64,000 bases of DNA from Paracamarosporium sp. OC-R06-R3 (taxonomy: Eukaryota; Ascomycota; Dothideomycetes; Pleosporales; Didymosphaeriaceae), in contig JACVRA010000099.1 in assembly GCA_019828545.1 (NCBI GenBank), forward strand, positions 124,279 to 188,278, read 5' to 3'. Numbering within the stretch: the first letter of the stretch is position 1; every line of letters starts with the position of its first letter. The notes under the pieces are model-generated. The model made no database searches, had not been told where the DNA came from, and saw only the letters and a list, made by a program, of their open reading frames with translations. Of the stretch, positions 44,149-55,064 are shown in pieces. A program made the position numbers and the translations under genes.

Positions 44149-45928
44149 CTAATACCCGTGGGTCTGGTTCTTCCTGATCCACGCCGCAATGTCCTTCTGC
44201 TGCTTCGCTACGATATTCATCGCCTCGTCCGTATCATACAAGTCGTACCACCCCGGGCTCTCGTGAGGTGGATCACCTGCCCACACCATGCCAAACTCAT
44301 TCATAACCTGCGTCTCAGGGCGCCATATACCGCCATAGGCCCAGGGAGATGTGCCAATATAGGCACCCCCTTTCTTGAAGTCGGACACAACAGCGCCGAT
44401 GATTGTCTGTCATAAATCAGTTTCTAATCGCGGCTCCCAGTGGCGACAAACTCACGCTGAAATACGCATCTTTGTGCGTGGTGCTCGCGCTGCTAAGATA
44501 GGGATACTCCTTATCTGCATTCTCCCAGTTATCCCTCGCCATACCTAAAGGGGATACAAAGTCAGTGTAATGTTCAAAAATCAAAGGAGCGGGTGAAAGT
44601 AGGTGTCTTAGCCAGCTGCCAATGTCTGAAGATTCCAGACACAAGTGGGAATTTTGAGTTTCAGACAATCGCCAGCACGAGCACCCACTTTGTACCCTGG
44701 CATTGCTCACCAAATTCTTCCAGGAACACCGGCTTCCCAACATCCTTGGACCATGCACTCGTATTCGCCACGAATGCGGTCGCAAAGTCCTGCGCTGCCT
44801 TGAGGTTCGCTTCGCTGGAGTCATACATGTCGTAGATACCCCAGTTTTGGACCCAGCAGTGCGTCGTGGCGTAGTCGACTTCGGGGGACTTGTGCACGGC
44901 TTTGAAAACATCTTCACCTTGCTTGCTTTCTAGGCCGACGGAAATGAGCTGTTTGGGCGCGAGTTCCCGGATGTACGCCGAGATGCGGTCTACCCAAGGA
45001 AACAATGGGTCAGAGGCTGAGTATGAGTTTAACGACTGCGGTTCGTTGGCGAGCTGCCATGTCATGATGGTGGCGTCTTCGCTGTACTTCCTCCCATTCA
45101 CGGTATTCGTGCGACTTATGACTGTCTTGATGTGGTCTTTGTACCATTGTTCTGCTTGCTTGTTTGTGTAAATTTGATTGGCGAAAGTAGTGAACTCGTC
45201 GTAGCTGTGTGCGCCATCGGCCGTGTCGGAATAGTTGCCCCAGCCTGTTCCTGGTGTAGACCGCTGCGGCGCTTTGGTCATGTTCCAGGAAGGTGGATAC
45301 GGGATCTCGGTGTTGTTGTTGGCCCAGGAAACGTACTGCGCGAAGCCACCAGACCATTGCCATTCATCATTCAGAGTCATGGTGGCGCGGATGCCGCGCT
45401 TGGAAAGCTCGTCTAGGCAGATGTCGAGGCCAAGGAAGATTTTAGAATTATATTTCCCGGGGGCATCCATAAGGGGAGGGTTCATGCGGAAGGGCTGCGG
45501 AGTTGGGGCACCTTCGGAGGAGGCCATGATGCGCAGGTGGTTTACACCATGGGCCTTCACGGAAGTATATGGTTAGCTTTAGACTGATAATAATTCGGAA
45601 GCACTCACAGCCATTTGATCGAGCTCTGTAACAAGACGCGAGTAGTTTCCGCCTTGAGAGGCGTCAGCCGCTAGGTTCATGCATGCCCAGTAATTGAGGC
45701 CCTGTAGAGCTGGTCAGCGAGTGAAGATTAGGATCGATTGAGTGTTGACAATCGTACAGTGATGTAATGAAGTCCTTTTCCATCTTTTAGTCTCAATCCA
45801 TCTACATAAACAAAATCCTTGGGATCAATTGCATTATGCTTCTTCTTCCTCGAATTCCTTGGCGAAACATTAGTACTCAACGCCGTCGCCGCAACGGCGA
45901 GGCCCAAGAGCGTAATTGAAACTTTCAT
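44149..45928 (-). CDS. Secreted endo-1,4-beta-mannanase (GH5, subfamily 7-like)
   Basis: Five exons (45928-45758, 45701-45609, 45554-44711, 44544-44456, 44406-44149) encode 484 residues. It cleaves internal beta-1,4 bonds in mannans during plant cell-wall breakdown. The signal peptide is MKVSITLLGLAVAATALS, followed by a basic run (SRKKKHN) that may be a propeptide. GH5 landmarks: GLNYWACMN, AHGVNHLRIMASSEG, TLNDEWQWSGG, acid/base Glu in WQLANEPQ (about 259), HCWVQNWGIYD, and nucleophile Glu in VFLEEFG (about 368). The C-terminal GGAYIGTSPWAYGGIWRP is also family-typical. There is no carbohydrate-binding module. All four introns (49-166 bp) have GT-AG borders and restore family order. Confidence 0.93.
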
Positions 45929-46224
45929 GGTAAGATCTGATGCATCTGAGAATAGTGGAGGAAGCTTTCAAAATTTATACTTGTTAAAATGCGACCCACA
46001 GTCAAGAAAGTCATCGGAGGACCGACGTACGACTTTCCTAACACGGAAAGGTAAAGCTGGGTGAGATGGAAAGTCACTAGTGCGGAGGTGTGCGCTCCGC
46101 TCCCAGTTGGTAACATGACTATACACCAAACTACTCTGGTTAAATCCTCCACTTTACATCATGACCTACTCGGCATTCATACTAAAACTACAAAGCGCCT
46201 CTTTGTTCCGAGTAGTGTTAGAGA

Positions 46225-47032
46225 CTAACACTTACTGCCCAAGTTCGTAGTTATCGAACCACCACCCTGCCTCTTCAACCTTTCAAACAACTGCACAAAC
46301 GCCGCAGGTTCCTGTGCACCACCCACTTCGTACTGGCCGTTGATGGTGTAGTTGGGTACACCGTGGATGTCCTTCGCGTACGCATCTTTGACTTCTTTGT
46401 CGACTTCTGGACCGCCCTTACCGGACTCCAGCCACTCTTTGGCTTCGTTCTTGTCGAGGCCGGCTTTCTCGGCGGCTTCTAGCAGAGTTTGCTGTGCAGT
46501 AATGTCTTTCTCATTTTCAAAGTACGCCGCGAAGAGCTCCTCAATCACTCTAGTCTGCATCTGTGGGCCCTTTGTCTTGCCGAGTTGGACCAGGCCTGTT
46601 TATAATCAGTCGAACGTCCATCTGATATGGTATGATTAGGCTTACGATGGGAATCTCTTGTATTTCCCGTCTTGCCTCCAAACTTGAAGTTGATGCCTTC
46701 GTCCTGACCTAGCTGTCCCAGCATCTGGAAGATACCTGCGGTCCTCTGATCACCGAACTTGGACCTGTAGTAGGCGACCTTGTCGATACCGGTCTTTGGC
46801 GCATCGGGGTTAAGATAGAAGGGAAACCAATTCGTCGAGAAAGTATCGTCAGAGTCAGGGTATGCGGCTTTGTATGCAGCGATGCCCTTCTCGAGGCGCT
46901 TCTTGCCTACATAGCACCATCTTTCACGTGTTAGTCTTACAGGACGAGTCTTCCATCAGCATTTCCAATCCGGGAAAGGTAGTCTTACGGGCACACCGTG
47001 TCTGAAACGACGTCGATGTTGAAGTTGGTCAT
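46225..47032 (-). CDS. DsbA/FrnE-type thioredoxin-fold oxidoreductase
   Basis: Exons 47032-46989, 46920-46646 and 46595-46225 (introns 68 and 50 bp) encode 229 residues. The first intron splits the active-site motif: VCP joins WCYVGKKRLEKG, giving CPWC at residues 14-17. Further family features are the FFPFYLNP-like NWFPFYLNPDAP, GKTGNTRDSHRL, and the cis-Pro loop IHGVPNYTINGQYEVGGAQ. This matches the DsbA-like/2-hydroxychromene-2-carboxylate isomerase superfamily (FrnE group), small dithiol oxidoreductases. No signal peptide, so cytosolic. It is divergent from the methyltransferase at 47742. Confidence 0.9.
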
Positions 47033-47741
47033 TTTCCGTAAACTTGCCTTGAACGCCAGGATGAAGGTTTTATGGTTTATCTACTAATGTTCAACATAAA
47101 CTGCATTTGTAGTCGTGCGGAAGCCCGGTAAAGGTGAAGGCAATGCTGACAAATTAGCTTGAGCTGCACAAACTCAAACCGGCGAAAGGCGGCGATTGGT
47201 CGCGAAACAGCGAGCTGCCTCCACTATGGTAATACTAATAACATCCGCAACCACCTCGGTGCGGGTCGCTCAAATGCAAGGTACATGCTGGTGAAAGCAG
47301 AGCACTGATTGGAGGCTTCGTGTAATTACCTGAAAAAGGACGACTGTTACGACACCGACCGCGCTAATATTCGTAGCACCACATAAAGGGAACCGGTCGT
47401 GTTGCGGCGGGCAGGAAAGGGCTCCAAAGGTCCTCTGCAAAACTTACTGCATCCAATTATACTTGACGAAAATGATTCACTATTCTGGTGCTGACGAGTG
47501 CACTATGTTGCACAGCCGTCTCAAAATGATCAACGTGGTACTTTTCCGCTTTGGACCCTCCCGAACGCCTTTCAAGTGAAGTGGAGCCGCCCTTCTCGAA
47601 GGAAATATTCAGCGAACACGAACACAGAGACTGGTATAAACACCACGTCGAAAACAGTTCGATCCGCTTCAATCCACCGTTCATCTGCAGTAACGGCCCT
47701 CATCAAATAAATCCTTATTCGTTTCCAAGGAATTAATCACA
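47033..47741. promoter_or_regulatory. Divergent promoter region
   Basis: 709 bp between the DsbA-type gene (minus) and the methyltransferase gene (plus). No TATA box or gene recognised. Confidence 0.4.
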
Positions 47742-48685
47742 ATGTCTCGCGACAACAATGCCTTCATCGCCTCAGGCTCGGACTTGATGCGCAGGGCGAT
47801 GCAGAATCGAAGATTGATTCCTGACGTACCACACCTCAAGCCGATCATCGATAAACTACCTGCTGGCTCAGTCGTATGTGAGGTCGGCTGCGGTCCGGGA
47901 GGCATCACACTCGATATTGCGCAGCAGTATCCGCATCTTACCGTTCTCGGAATGGACATCGACGAGGAGTCTATCAAGGTAATCGATACCTTGTAGAATA
48001 ATCCAGGACATTTACTGATCTCAATGCTTAGCTGGCTAAGGAGGCCAAAGAGAAAGCTGGAATAAGCAACATTTGGTATGCTCACGGCGACGCATGCAAC
48101 CTGGATAAACTCGTTGCAGTTGAAGGGTTCGAGGCATTGAAGGGTCGATGCGATCTCGTGTACAGCCATGCAGTATGCCAACATGCCACTTGCAGTCAGA
48201 TACGTGCAGTCATGCTTACATTTTCTGGTTAGTCTATCATGCACACGGGCGACCAACTCGCCGCGATAAAGCAAATGCGCGATGCTGCCAAACCTGGCGG
48301 CACAATCTCCCTCAAAGAAGGCGACATGGGCCTCTTCTTCGCCTACCCCGAAAACCCAGGCATGAAGAGATGGCTCGAGACATTTCCAGTTCTAGGCTTG
48401 TCAAAGGGCGCGGATCCGTACATTGGCCGCAAGCTCGTGTCTCTTGTTTTGGCTGCTGGCTATACGCATGCCCAGATTAAGGATGTGTCGATGTCTGGAC
48501 AGATGCAGTGGCGGTCACAGGTCAAGCCCGGCCTGGCAATGGGATTTGGGCAGATAATTGAACAATCTGAGCTTGAAAGTGCTGACAAGGAGCTGATCGT
48601 TGAAGGGCTGAAAGAATGGAGCAAATGCGAGGACGGGGTTGTGAGCTTTCCGAGCGTTATAGTGACGGCTAGTAAGGAAGCATAG
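47742..48685 (+). CDS. SAM-dependent methyltransferase (class I)
   Basis: Exons 47742-47978, 48032-48172 and 48233-48685 (introns 53 and 60 bp) encode 276 residues. The SAM-binding motif I is VVCEVGCGPGGITLDIA, followed by the acidic loop VLGMDIDEESIK. Later motifs are CDLVYSHA-SIMHTGD and KPGGTISLKEGD. It resembles the UbiE/COQ5-like group of small-molecule methyltransferases common in fungi. The substrate is unknown. The C-terminal part (ADPYIGRKLVSLVLAAGY, FPSVIVTASKEA) completes the Rossmann-like domain. No targeting signal. Confidence 0.9.
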
Positions 48686-49433
48686 AGGGTGGGCACGTGA
48701 TCATAGCTCGAATCGGGATATAGAGGGCACGGACTGGCCTAAATCTGCTCGCCAGATTATGAGTAATTTCATCTTGAATCCCGCCAGATGATGATGGGAC
48801 GTGTTCCCTGCCAGGCCAAAGTGCGTGTGATGGGTTCTCGAACAGTAGTTGCTGCATGTCAGGTTGTGAAGATTTCCCGGCGTCGATACGCATACTCGCA
48901 TGGAATGTCAGACTACTCCCAGAAGTGGTAGTTGGAGGCGGAGGCGTAATCCGTTGGATGATGGTCGTGCAGAGGCACAGTCGGAGGCCGTACGCCGTCG
49001 AAGGCTCGGTGCTGGGCGTGTCCTCGTGCGTGGTCCGGAGCTTTGCTGCTGATGGCCCGGAAAGGGTGATTTGGCCACGATTAAGCAGGCCGGGGTCGAC
49101 CACGGTGACGGCGGTAGGGTGACCTCGGTGGTTTCCAGGGAGAACGGTAGGCTAGCAACGCTGGCCTCCGCCTGGACCCCTTATGCAGGGCGTTCAAATA
49201 GGACTGCTTTATGCGAAACATGGAACAGACTCTCCCACTGTAAACAACCGCGAAGATACGCCAGCACCCGCCCTCTACTGACGTCGTCCGGCCGCCCGTT
49301 CAACGCCCGCCAAGCTCACAGCCCCGGCCGTCGACTTGACTGATTATATTTGGCCCCGACGCACAACAAGGCCGAGTCCCTGGCCACGGTTTCCACCTGC
49401 AGCACCTCCGCCTGCACGACACTCTCACACAAC
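48686..49433. promoter_or_regulatory. Upstream region of the coiled-coil gene
   Basis: 748 bp, G+C-rich towards the gene. Frames crossing it are shadows. No clear element found. Confidence 0.4.
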
Positions 49434-51420
49434 ATGTCTGCGACCACGGCGAGAAAGCCAGCGCCGCCGGGCACCCCCGTGCGCGATCAAGCTTCAAAGG
49501 CCTCGTCTACCCCCGCAAGCGCTGCTCGCCGTGGCTCGACGCCCAACGCCAGCGGCACAAATGGCGTGGCGAGGACACGCTCCGTCCGCTCCAGCGTCAA
49601 CGGCTCGCCCGTCTCCGCGCGCTCTGCCGTCAGGAAGCCCGGCGCCCCCTCGAACCTCAGCATGAGCGCATCGCAGGCCGATGGCAACGACGAGGAGGCC
49701 CGCGAGGAGCAGGCCGCCTTCATGGCCGATCTCAAGGAGCGCCTGCAGAAGGCCGAGACCGAGGCCAACGAGCGCCAGAAGCAGGTCGACGTGCTCAACG
49801 CCCGCTTGGACGACGCGCTCCAGGAGCAGGCCAAGCTCGAGGAGCGCGCGCACGAAGAGGAGGAGAAGGCCGAGTCCCTCGAGGCCGAGAAGCAGAAGCT
49901 CACCCGTCAGCAACGCGAGCTCGAGAGCATCTACGAGGCGGAGCGAGCGCAGGCCATGAAGGACAAGGAAGAGGCGCAGACTCGCGTCGACGAATTGCAG
50001 GAAACCATCCAGCGATTGAAGGAGACCATGGCCAAGAAGAACGTCGAGGGCAGCGACGGCGAGGAAGGAAGATTGTCACGAGCCTGTGCGTCATCACCCC
50101 TTTGAGAGCTCACATGGCTCGGTTCATTGCTGATATCTGATAGCGAGCTTCCGCAATAACCCCTCCCGCAACAACTCCTCGCAGAACATTGACACGGCGA
50201 GCTCATTCGCGCCCCCTTCCACGGTGCAGCGGAGCGACTCGCGCAATCACTCCAAGCTCATTCACCAGAAAGATCAGATCATCGAGAGCTTACGCCTCGA
50301 GCTGGCCGAGTTTCAGATCAAGCTGATGGAAATGGACAATGCTGGTGGAGGTCGCTTGCGTGAACTAGAGAAGCAAATGGTCGATATTCGTATGGCGAAT
50401 GCCAGGCTTATCGAAGATAACGAGAGCTTCCAGCTCCTCCTGGGAGAGAAGACACTGAACGGAACGCTAAGCCGCGGCGACTTTCTGCGTCCATCTTCGT
50501 CTCATTCAGAGCGTGCACCTTCTCGCAACGGACCTCTCAATAGTCTTGCCGACGAACTTGGAGACCTGGAAAGCACAGAAGGTGCAGAAGGCGAGGTGGT
50601 CCGCAAGCTAGAGCACGAGGTCACCGGTCTAAAAGACCAGAACAAAGCGTTGACCCTTTACATCAACAAGATCATCGGTCGTCTCCTCCAGCACCAGGGT
50701 TTCGAGTCCGTGCTCGGTGGTGACGAGGACGAGAGCTCAGGGGGTGCTGCTCTTAATACGAATAAGGAGCTTCCTCCACCACCTCCACCAAAGGAAAATG
50801 AGCAGCCTGCCGAAGGCGGCTTCCTACAGCGCGCGAAGTCTGTCATGGGCGGCGGTCGCAACAAGCCCCGGCCCATGAGCTACACTACTACTACTCGCAA
50901 CAACTTGAACGAAGATCCTGACACCGCACCAAGGATCCCGTTACAGCGCTCAAACACGTCCAGAGCTGCAAGCAGTGAAAATCACCACCGTCGCTCTACA
51001 TCGGAAATGCCTCCACCCGGCAGCATTGTTACGAACATGTTCCGTGCGCCTCCATCCGCTGCTGTTCCAGGCCAGACGTCGCCCGGCCTTGTTTCCCCTC
51101 GAAATTCCTTCTTCGGCATCCCCATCGGCACCGGCAATAGCAATCCTTCTTCCAGGGTTCCGTCGAGTGGCGCGCCATCGAAAGATGACGAGAAAGACGA
51201 TGCGAAATCGACGTCTGAGACGTCGCATGTCGACACCCCTAGCCCTCCACGCCGCGAAATGACCAGCACCATGACGGGCAAGCAAATGCGACCACTCCGT
51301 CTCGTGCAGAACAGCGAAGAAGAACAGCGCGCCCGCAAGGCTGCAAACCGCGCATCTTGGTTCGGCGGCTTCTCCATGTTCGGCAACAACGGAGAGCAGA
51401 AGGCGCCCGAGGCTTCGTAA
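49434..51420 (+). CDS. Long coiled-coil protein
   Basis: Exons 49434-50085 and 50144-51420 (58-bp intron) encode 642 residues. An N-terminal Ser/Pro/Ala-rich basic segment (residues 1-85) is followed by a long coiled coil (about 90-205: FMADLKERLQKAETEANERQ, EERAHEEEEKAESLEAEKQK). A second coil lies after the splice (HSKLIHQKDQIIESLRLELA, LRELEKQMVDIRMANARL) and a third around KLEHEVTGLKDQNKALTLYI. The rest is disordered, with a PPPPPPKE stretch and an IPIGTGNSNPSS-type linker, and ends in NRASWFGGFSMFGNNG. Homologues in filamentous fungi are often labelled M protein-like because of the coils; no specific function follows from that. It may be cytoskeletal or scaffold. Confidence 0.82.
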
Positions 51421-51771
51421 TCTCCCGCTCGTCTTAACCTTCATGGCTTTTTCGACTTACACACGCTTATCACTGTTGGATGAATCTACGTACGTTATGA
51501 GCAAGGATGGTTGGTATACGGTTATGCACTATTCTTTGTGTAGGATAGGAGTCGACATTGCAGGTTGGATTACGAAGACTTGGGCTTGGATGTGGCTGTC
51601 TTTCTTCGAGAACAACTTGAGTATACCCCCGGCTTTAGAGTTGCCCCTTCTTGGATGGATTGGTCTGGATAGGCGTCTTTGAGTAATGCATCGTTATGGT
51701 TTTCTATCATTCGGTTTGATCTACTGGATAATGTGATGCTACTAATCTGGAAGAAGCTAACAAGTTCCAAG
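51421..51771. other. Convergent 3' region
   Basis: 351 bp; no gene. Confidence 0.5.
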
Positions 51772-52806
51772 TCACCGCCACCTTTTCTCTCTCTTTGAGG
51801 CCTCGAGGGCGATGAGGCGTGCTAAGTTGTCTGTCTCGTCTACGGCGCTGGGGTAAGGACGTCCACTGGTGTTCACTGGCTCTGCTGCCTGACTGATGCT
51901 GATCTGCATCTCATGATAGCTGCCTTTGTGGCTCGTGGAAATGCGGGTTTCACACACCTTCTCCGCATCGATCAAGGATGACTGTTTATCAACCTTGGTT
52001 CTCTTGACAAATGTTCGCCCAACGGCCCTTGGCTTCTGCGTCTTCGCTTGACGTTCTTGGCTGACTTGATCAAATGCCGCGGCATCGATCCGATCAGGCC
52101 AAACCATCCTCTGCCCTTTGGGGGGCCTGCCTCTTCTCCCTTTCTTCACAGGGATGGTGGCGGCAGTTTGTATTCTCTCCAGCACGCCGGGACTACGTTT
52201 GCGCTTGCGAGTTTGCGCCTTCGATTTGGGAAGTGGTTTCAAGCGGGTCCCTGATTTGTGCTTTCGCGGCAGCAAATCTTCATCTTCGTCGTCGTCGAGC
52301 ATGGTCTCTCCGCCGGTTGAAGACATGGATGTGGAAAACGACTCCTCGTCGATGTACGCGTCGCCGTCGCTATCGTCGTCCATGCTTCCTGCTTGGCTTG
52401 TCCATGGCTTCGTATCCGCGATAGCTTTAGCTTTGGCGGCTCTCGTCTTTCTTCCCCCCGTATCCACACTTTCCTGCCTGCTTCGAATTCTTCCCCTACT
52501 GGCACTTCTGTCCTTCGCCCCGGCTAAAGTCTTAACCTTGTCGCGCTCATGTACGGCACCGATCTCTGTGTCCATGAATGAAATCCTCACTTCGCACGGC
52601 GTGATGCTCAGACTGTCTTTATGGGTCCCCTGGTGGCCGGTGTTCGTGCAAGCTGAGCAAAGGCCGGAAGACTTGTAGCGCCGCTTCATACGGTAGGGAC
52701 AGGCGGGTGGATCGATGGCATAGGCTTTTGCGTGAGAGCACTGCGGGTAGGTGATGGTGAGGAGCCAGGTGCATGACCGGCATGTTGTTAGGAGAGCGTA
52801 GCACAT
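51772..52806 (-). CDS. AT-hook-like nuclear protein, hypothetical
   Basis: A single exon of 344 residues. The first 60 residues are Cys-rich (CYALLTTCRSCTW, YPQCSHAKAY, PPACPY, GLCSACTNTGHQG) and could bind zinc. The middle is acidic (MDDDSDGDAYIDEE, LDDDEDEDLL), flanked by basic runs. KKGRRGRPPKGQR, around residue 220, contains the GRP core of an AT-hook DNA-binding motif. The C-terminal part is basic and ends ARLIALEASKREKRWR. The pattern suggests a small nuclear, DNA- or chromatin-associated protein. No family is recognised. Confidence 0.65.
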   Translation of the reverse strand: MCYALLTTCRSCTWLLTITYPQCSHAKAYAIDPPACPYRMKRRYKSSGLCSACTNTGHQGTHKDSLSITPCEVRISFMDTEIGAVHERDKVKTLAGAKDRSASRGRIRSRQESVDTGGRKTRAAKAKAIADTKPWTSQAGSMDDDSDGDAYIDEESFSTSMSSTGGETMLDDDEDEDLLPRKHKSGTRLKPLPKSKAQTRKRKRSPGVLERIQTAATIPVKKGRRGRPPKGQRMVWPDRIDAAAFDQVSQERQAKTQKPRAVGRTFVKRTKVDKQSSLIDAEKVCETRISTSHKGSYHEMQISISQAAEPVNTSGRPYPSAVDETDNLARLIALEASKREKRWR

Positions 52807-53579
52807 TGGTGAAGGCGATGGAAAGGGCCGTTGGAGGAGAGGGAAAGGTGTGATGAGGATGGTGAGTTGAGGATGTGATGGAGCAATTGGAGAACANNTT
52901 TAAGATTCAGTTATATATGGTGTGGTTGTGGAGTCGATTGATTGATACAAGCGGATTTGTCTTGTCGCAGACAATTGTCTTGCAAGTGTCCTAGTAGCAA
53001 GCCAAATCCTGCAAACTTTTAGAAGTAGTTTCCTACCGACTACACCAGCTCGAGTTCAGGGGATGCCACGGTTGAGGAAGCAATTACATATTACACAACC
53101 ACCACCACCTACGAAAGCATATGATTCATCAGCTGGGACAAGCCTATCGCTGTAGGGCGCAGCGGTGCAAGGGCACCTTCTCGAGACTTTAGATAAGGGG
53201 GTCGTTACATTGAACAAGGAGGTGCGTCGACTGTGTAATGAAGCTGAGGGGTTGAAGGTTAAGAAATATGTTTAGGAGAGAACCAGGGTTAGAGTTGGAA
53301 GCCGGGATATGTACGTGCCTGGAGGGATGCGTAATGGAGGAGGGAAGTGTAGCTTATTGGATGGCAGATATTTGGGGTCAGCTAGGATAGAGTGAGGTCT
53401 TGGGGTCTGTTCTGCTTTTGTATGGTGAGGTTAGGAAAAGAACAGGATGATAATGATGATGATGATGATGTAGAGAAGTAGGCCCATTGTGAATTTGTAT
53501 TCGTACAAAAGTGCACATAGCGTACATGTATGCTACAAGATGCCCTGTTTCTATCCCATGAGTTTTCCGACCATAGGCA
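52807..53579. other. Intergenic with two undetermined bases and a GAT repeat
   Basis: Two Ns stand at 52897-52898, an unresolved point in the assembly. A (GAT)n-like tract runs at about 53446-53470. No gene supported. Confidence 0.5.
53446..53470. repeat. (GAT)n microsatellite
   Basis: About eight GAT/AAT units in the 3' flank of AIM24. Confidence 0.75.
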
Positions 53580-54822
53580 CTACGACGACTTTTCGAATTC
53601 TGTTTTTCCAGACCGAACAGTTGCATAGCGCACCGTTGAGCTATCAGAAGATGCGATTGGTGTCTTCGATGTAGAGTCTGTGATCTCCTTGATTTCCTGC
53701 TGAATCTTCTTGGTTACGGCGTCTTGCACAGCACCGGGCGGACTGTCTGCTATTTCGTTGACGTCCTTTAGTGTGAGGGCGTCACTAATGCGCGTTGCGC
53801 GAGATGAAAGCAGCATGGTAGTAGGACCTTCGAATCGGAGGAAAAGCTAGAAAAAGAATTGATCAGTAGTGACTTTGATCGTTGTAGAGAATGTACCTAC
53901 CCTGTCGCCCCATATGGACCGTCGTAACCATGTCTTGAGCGTGTGATACATGCTAGCTAGTGTCCTCCATGTTGCAGTCTGGCTCATGACTCTGAAAAAT
54001 CGGACGTTTTGTGCCAAGGACCCGAAACCGAGATCTGGTACCTGGAAGCGCAGGCTCGACGACCTGAAGCGGAACGGTAACGGCGGAGTTGCTGAGGCGG
54101 TATACGCGACCACGTTACTCGGGTGCGCGACATAGCTCTCTCCAGCCTTCAGCTGCACCTGGTAGATTTGTCCGCTACCCGCCAGGGCAAGCAGACCTCG
54201 GCCGGTAATGTATGTGTTTCCCCAATGTGCCAGGCCCAATTTGGCATTGTATTGCGGTCTCAACGACAACGTCTGTCCCGTCCACGCCAGCAGAGCTTGT
54301 CGCTGCGATATAATCCAATCTTGTCTGCCATCGAGATGCACACTGACTATGGACGATATGGGTGATTTTGTCGATATGAGAGCCGTGACGGGGCTGGTGG
54401 AGGAGATCTTTTGGTAGAGGAAGGGAATGCCCACAGGGGCGCGTCTGAAGGGCTCAAGAAAGGAAAGGGTGGAAAGAATGTTTTCAGGATTGCCGCTGAG
54501 GCCGACGAGGGATCCGCGGCGGGTATAGAGCTGCTGCGAGGCGGCGAGCGAGACGGAAAGAAGCGAAAAGGGCGAGCCGACGACTTCGAAGCGTGCATCT
54601 GGGAGGATTAGCACCATGGGCCATCAATTGGCACAGCAACGGACCTGGCGAGAGCGCGGGCGCGGGCGACGGGCTCGCTGCTACCTGCTGGTCGAGCACC
54701 GGCTCGGTCGAGGCGTTCGTCGCGGAGATGTTGATGTGGCGCACAGCAGGCGCCCGCCGCGCATGTCGCTGCGCTGTGCACCGCGCGAGGCTTGTCCAGG
54801 GGTTCGCAGCTGGACGGGGCAT
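53580..54822 (-). CDS. AIM24: AIM24 mitochondrial protein
   Basis: Exons 54822-54645, 54598-53901 and 53846-53580 (introns 46 and 54 bp) encode 380 residues. The first splice (CGCCAG|GTCC...CTCCCAG|AT, branch GCTAAT) joins the presequence to [20 protein letters not shown], the start of the AIM24 domain. The N-terminus is Arg/Ala/Ser rich ([20 protein letters not shown]), as expected for mitochondrial import. The domain continues with [39 protein letters not shown] and [20 protein letters not shown]. In yeast Aim24 is an inner-membrane protein needed for integrity of the MICOS complex and respiratory function. It is divergent from ATM1. Confidence 0.92.
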
Positions 54823-55064
54823 GGTGAGCCTTTGGACGGGCGGGTGTCGTTGTCTGAGCGCCGTCGACGTGCCTGGCCTTCAGCCCTACCAAGCACGCTA
54901 AGCTCTCAAGCTCTGACGCCATTGTGTCCCGCCGCGGTGCGCGTGCATGGGAGCTTTGCACACGCAATTGCTCCTGGCCTTCGCTCGACGAAGCTCCAGG
55001 CCTCTTCTTCTTCTTCCTTCGCCTCCTCCTCCCACAGCCGGGCGACTGAACATGTGAAGTTGCC
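54823..55064. promoter_or_regulatory. Bidirectional promoter, AIM24 and ATM1
   Basis: Only 242 bp separate the two divergent start codons, so both core promoters must share this piece or run into the leaders. It is G+C-rich, has a CTTCTTCTTCTTCC tract before ATM1, and no TATA box. Confidence 0.6.
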
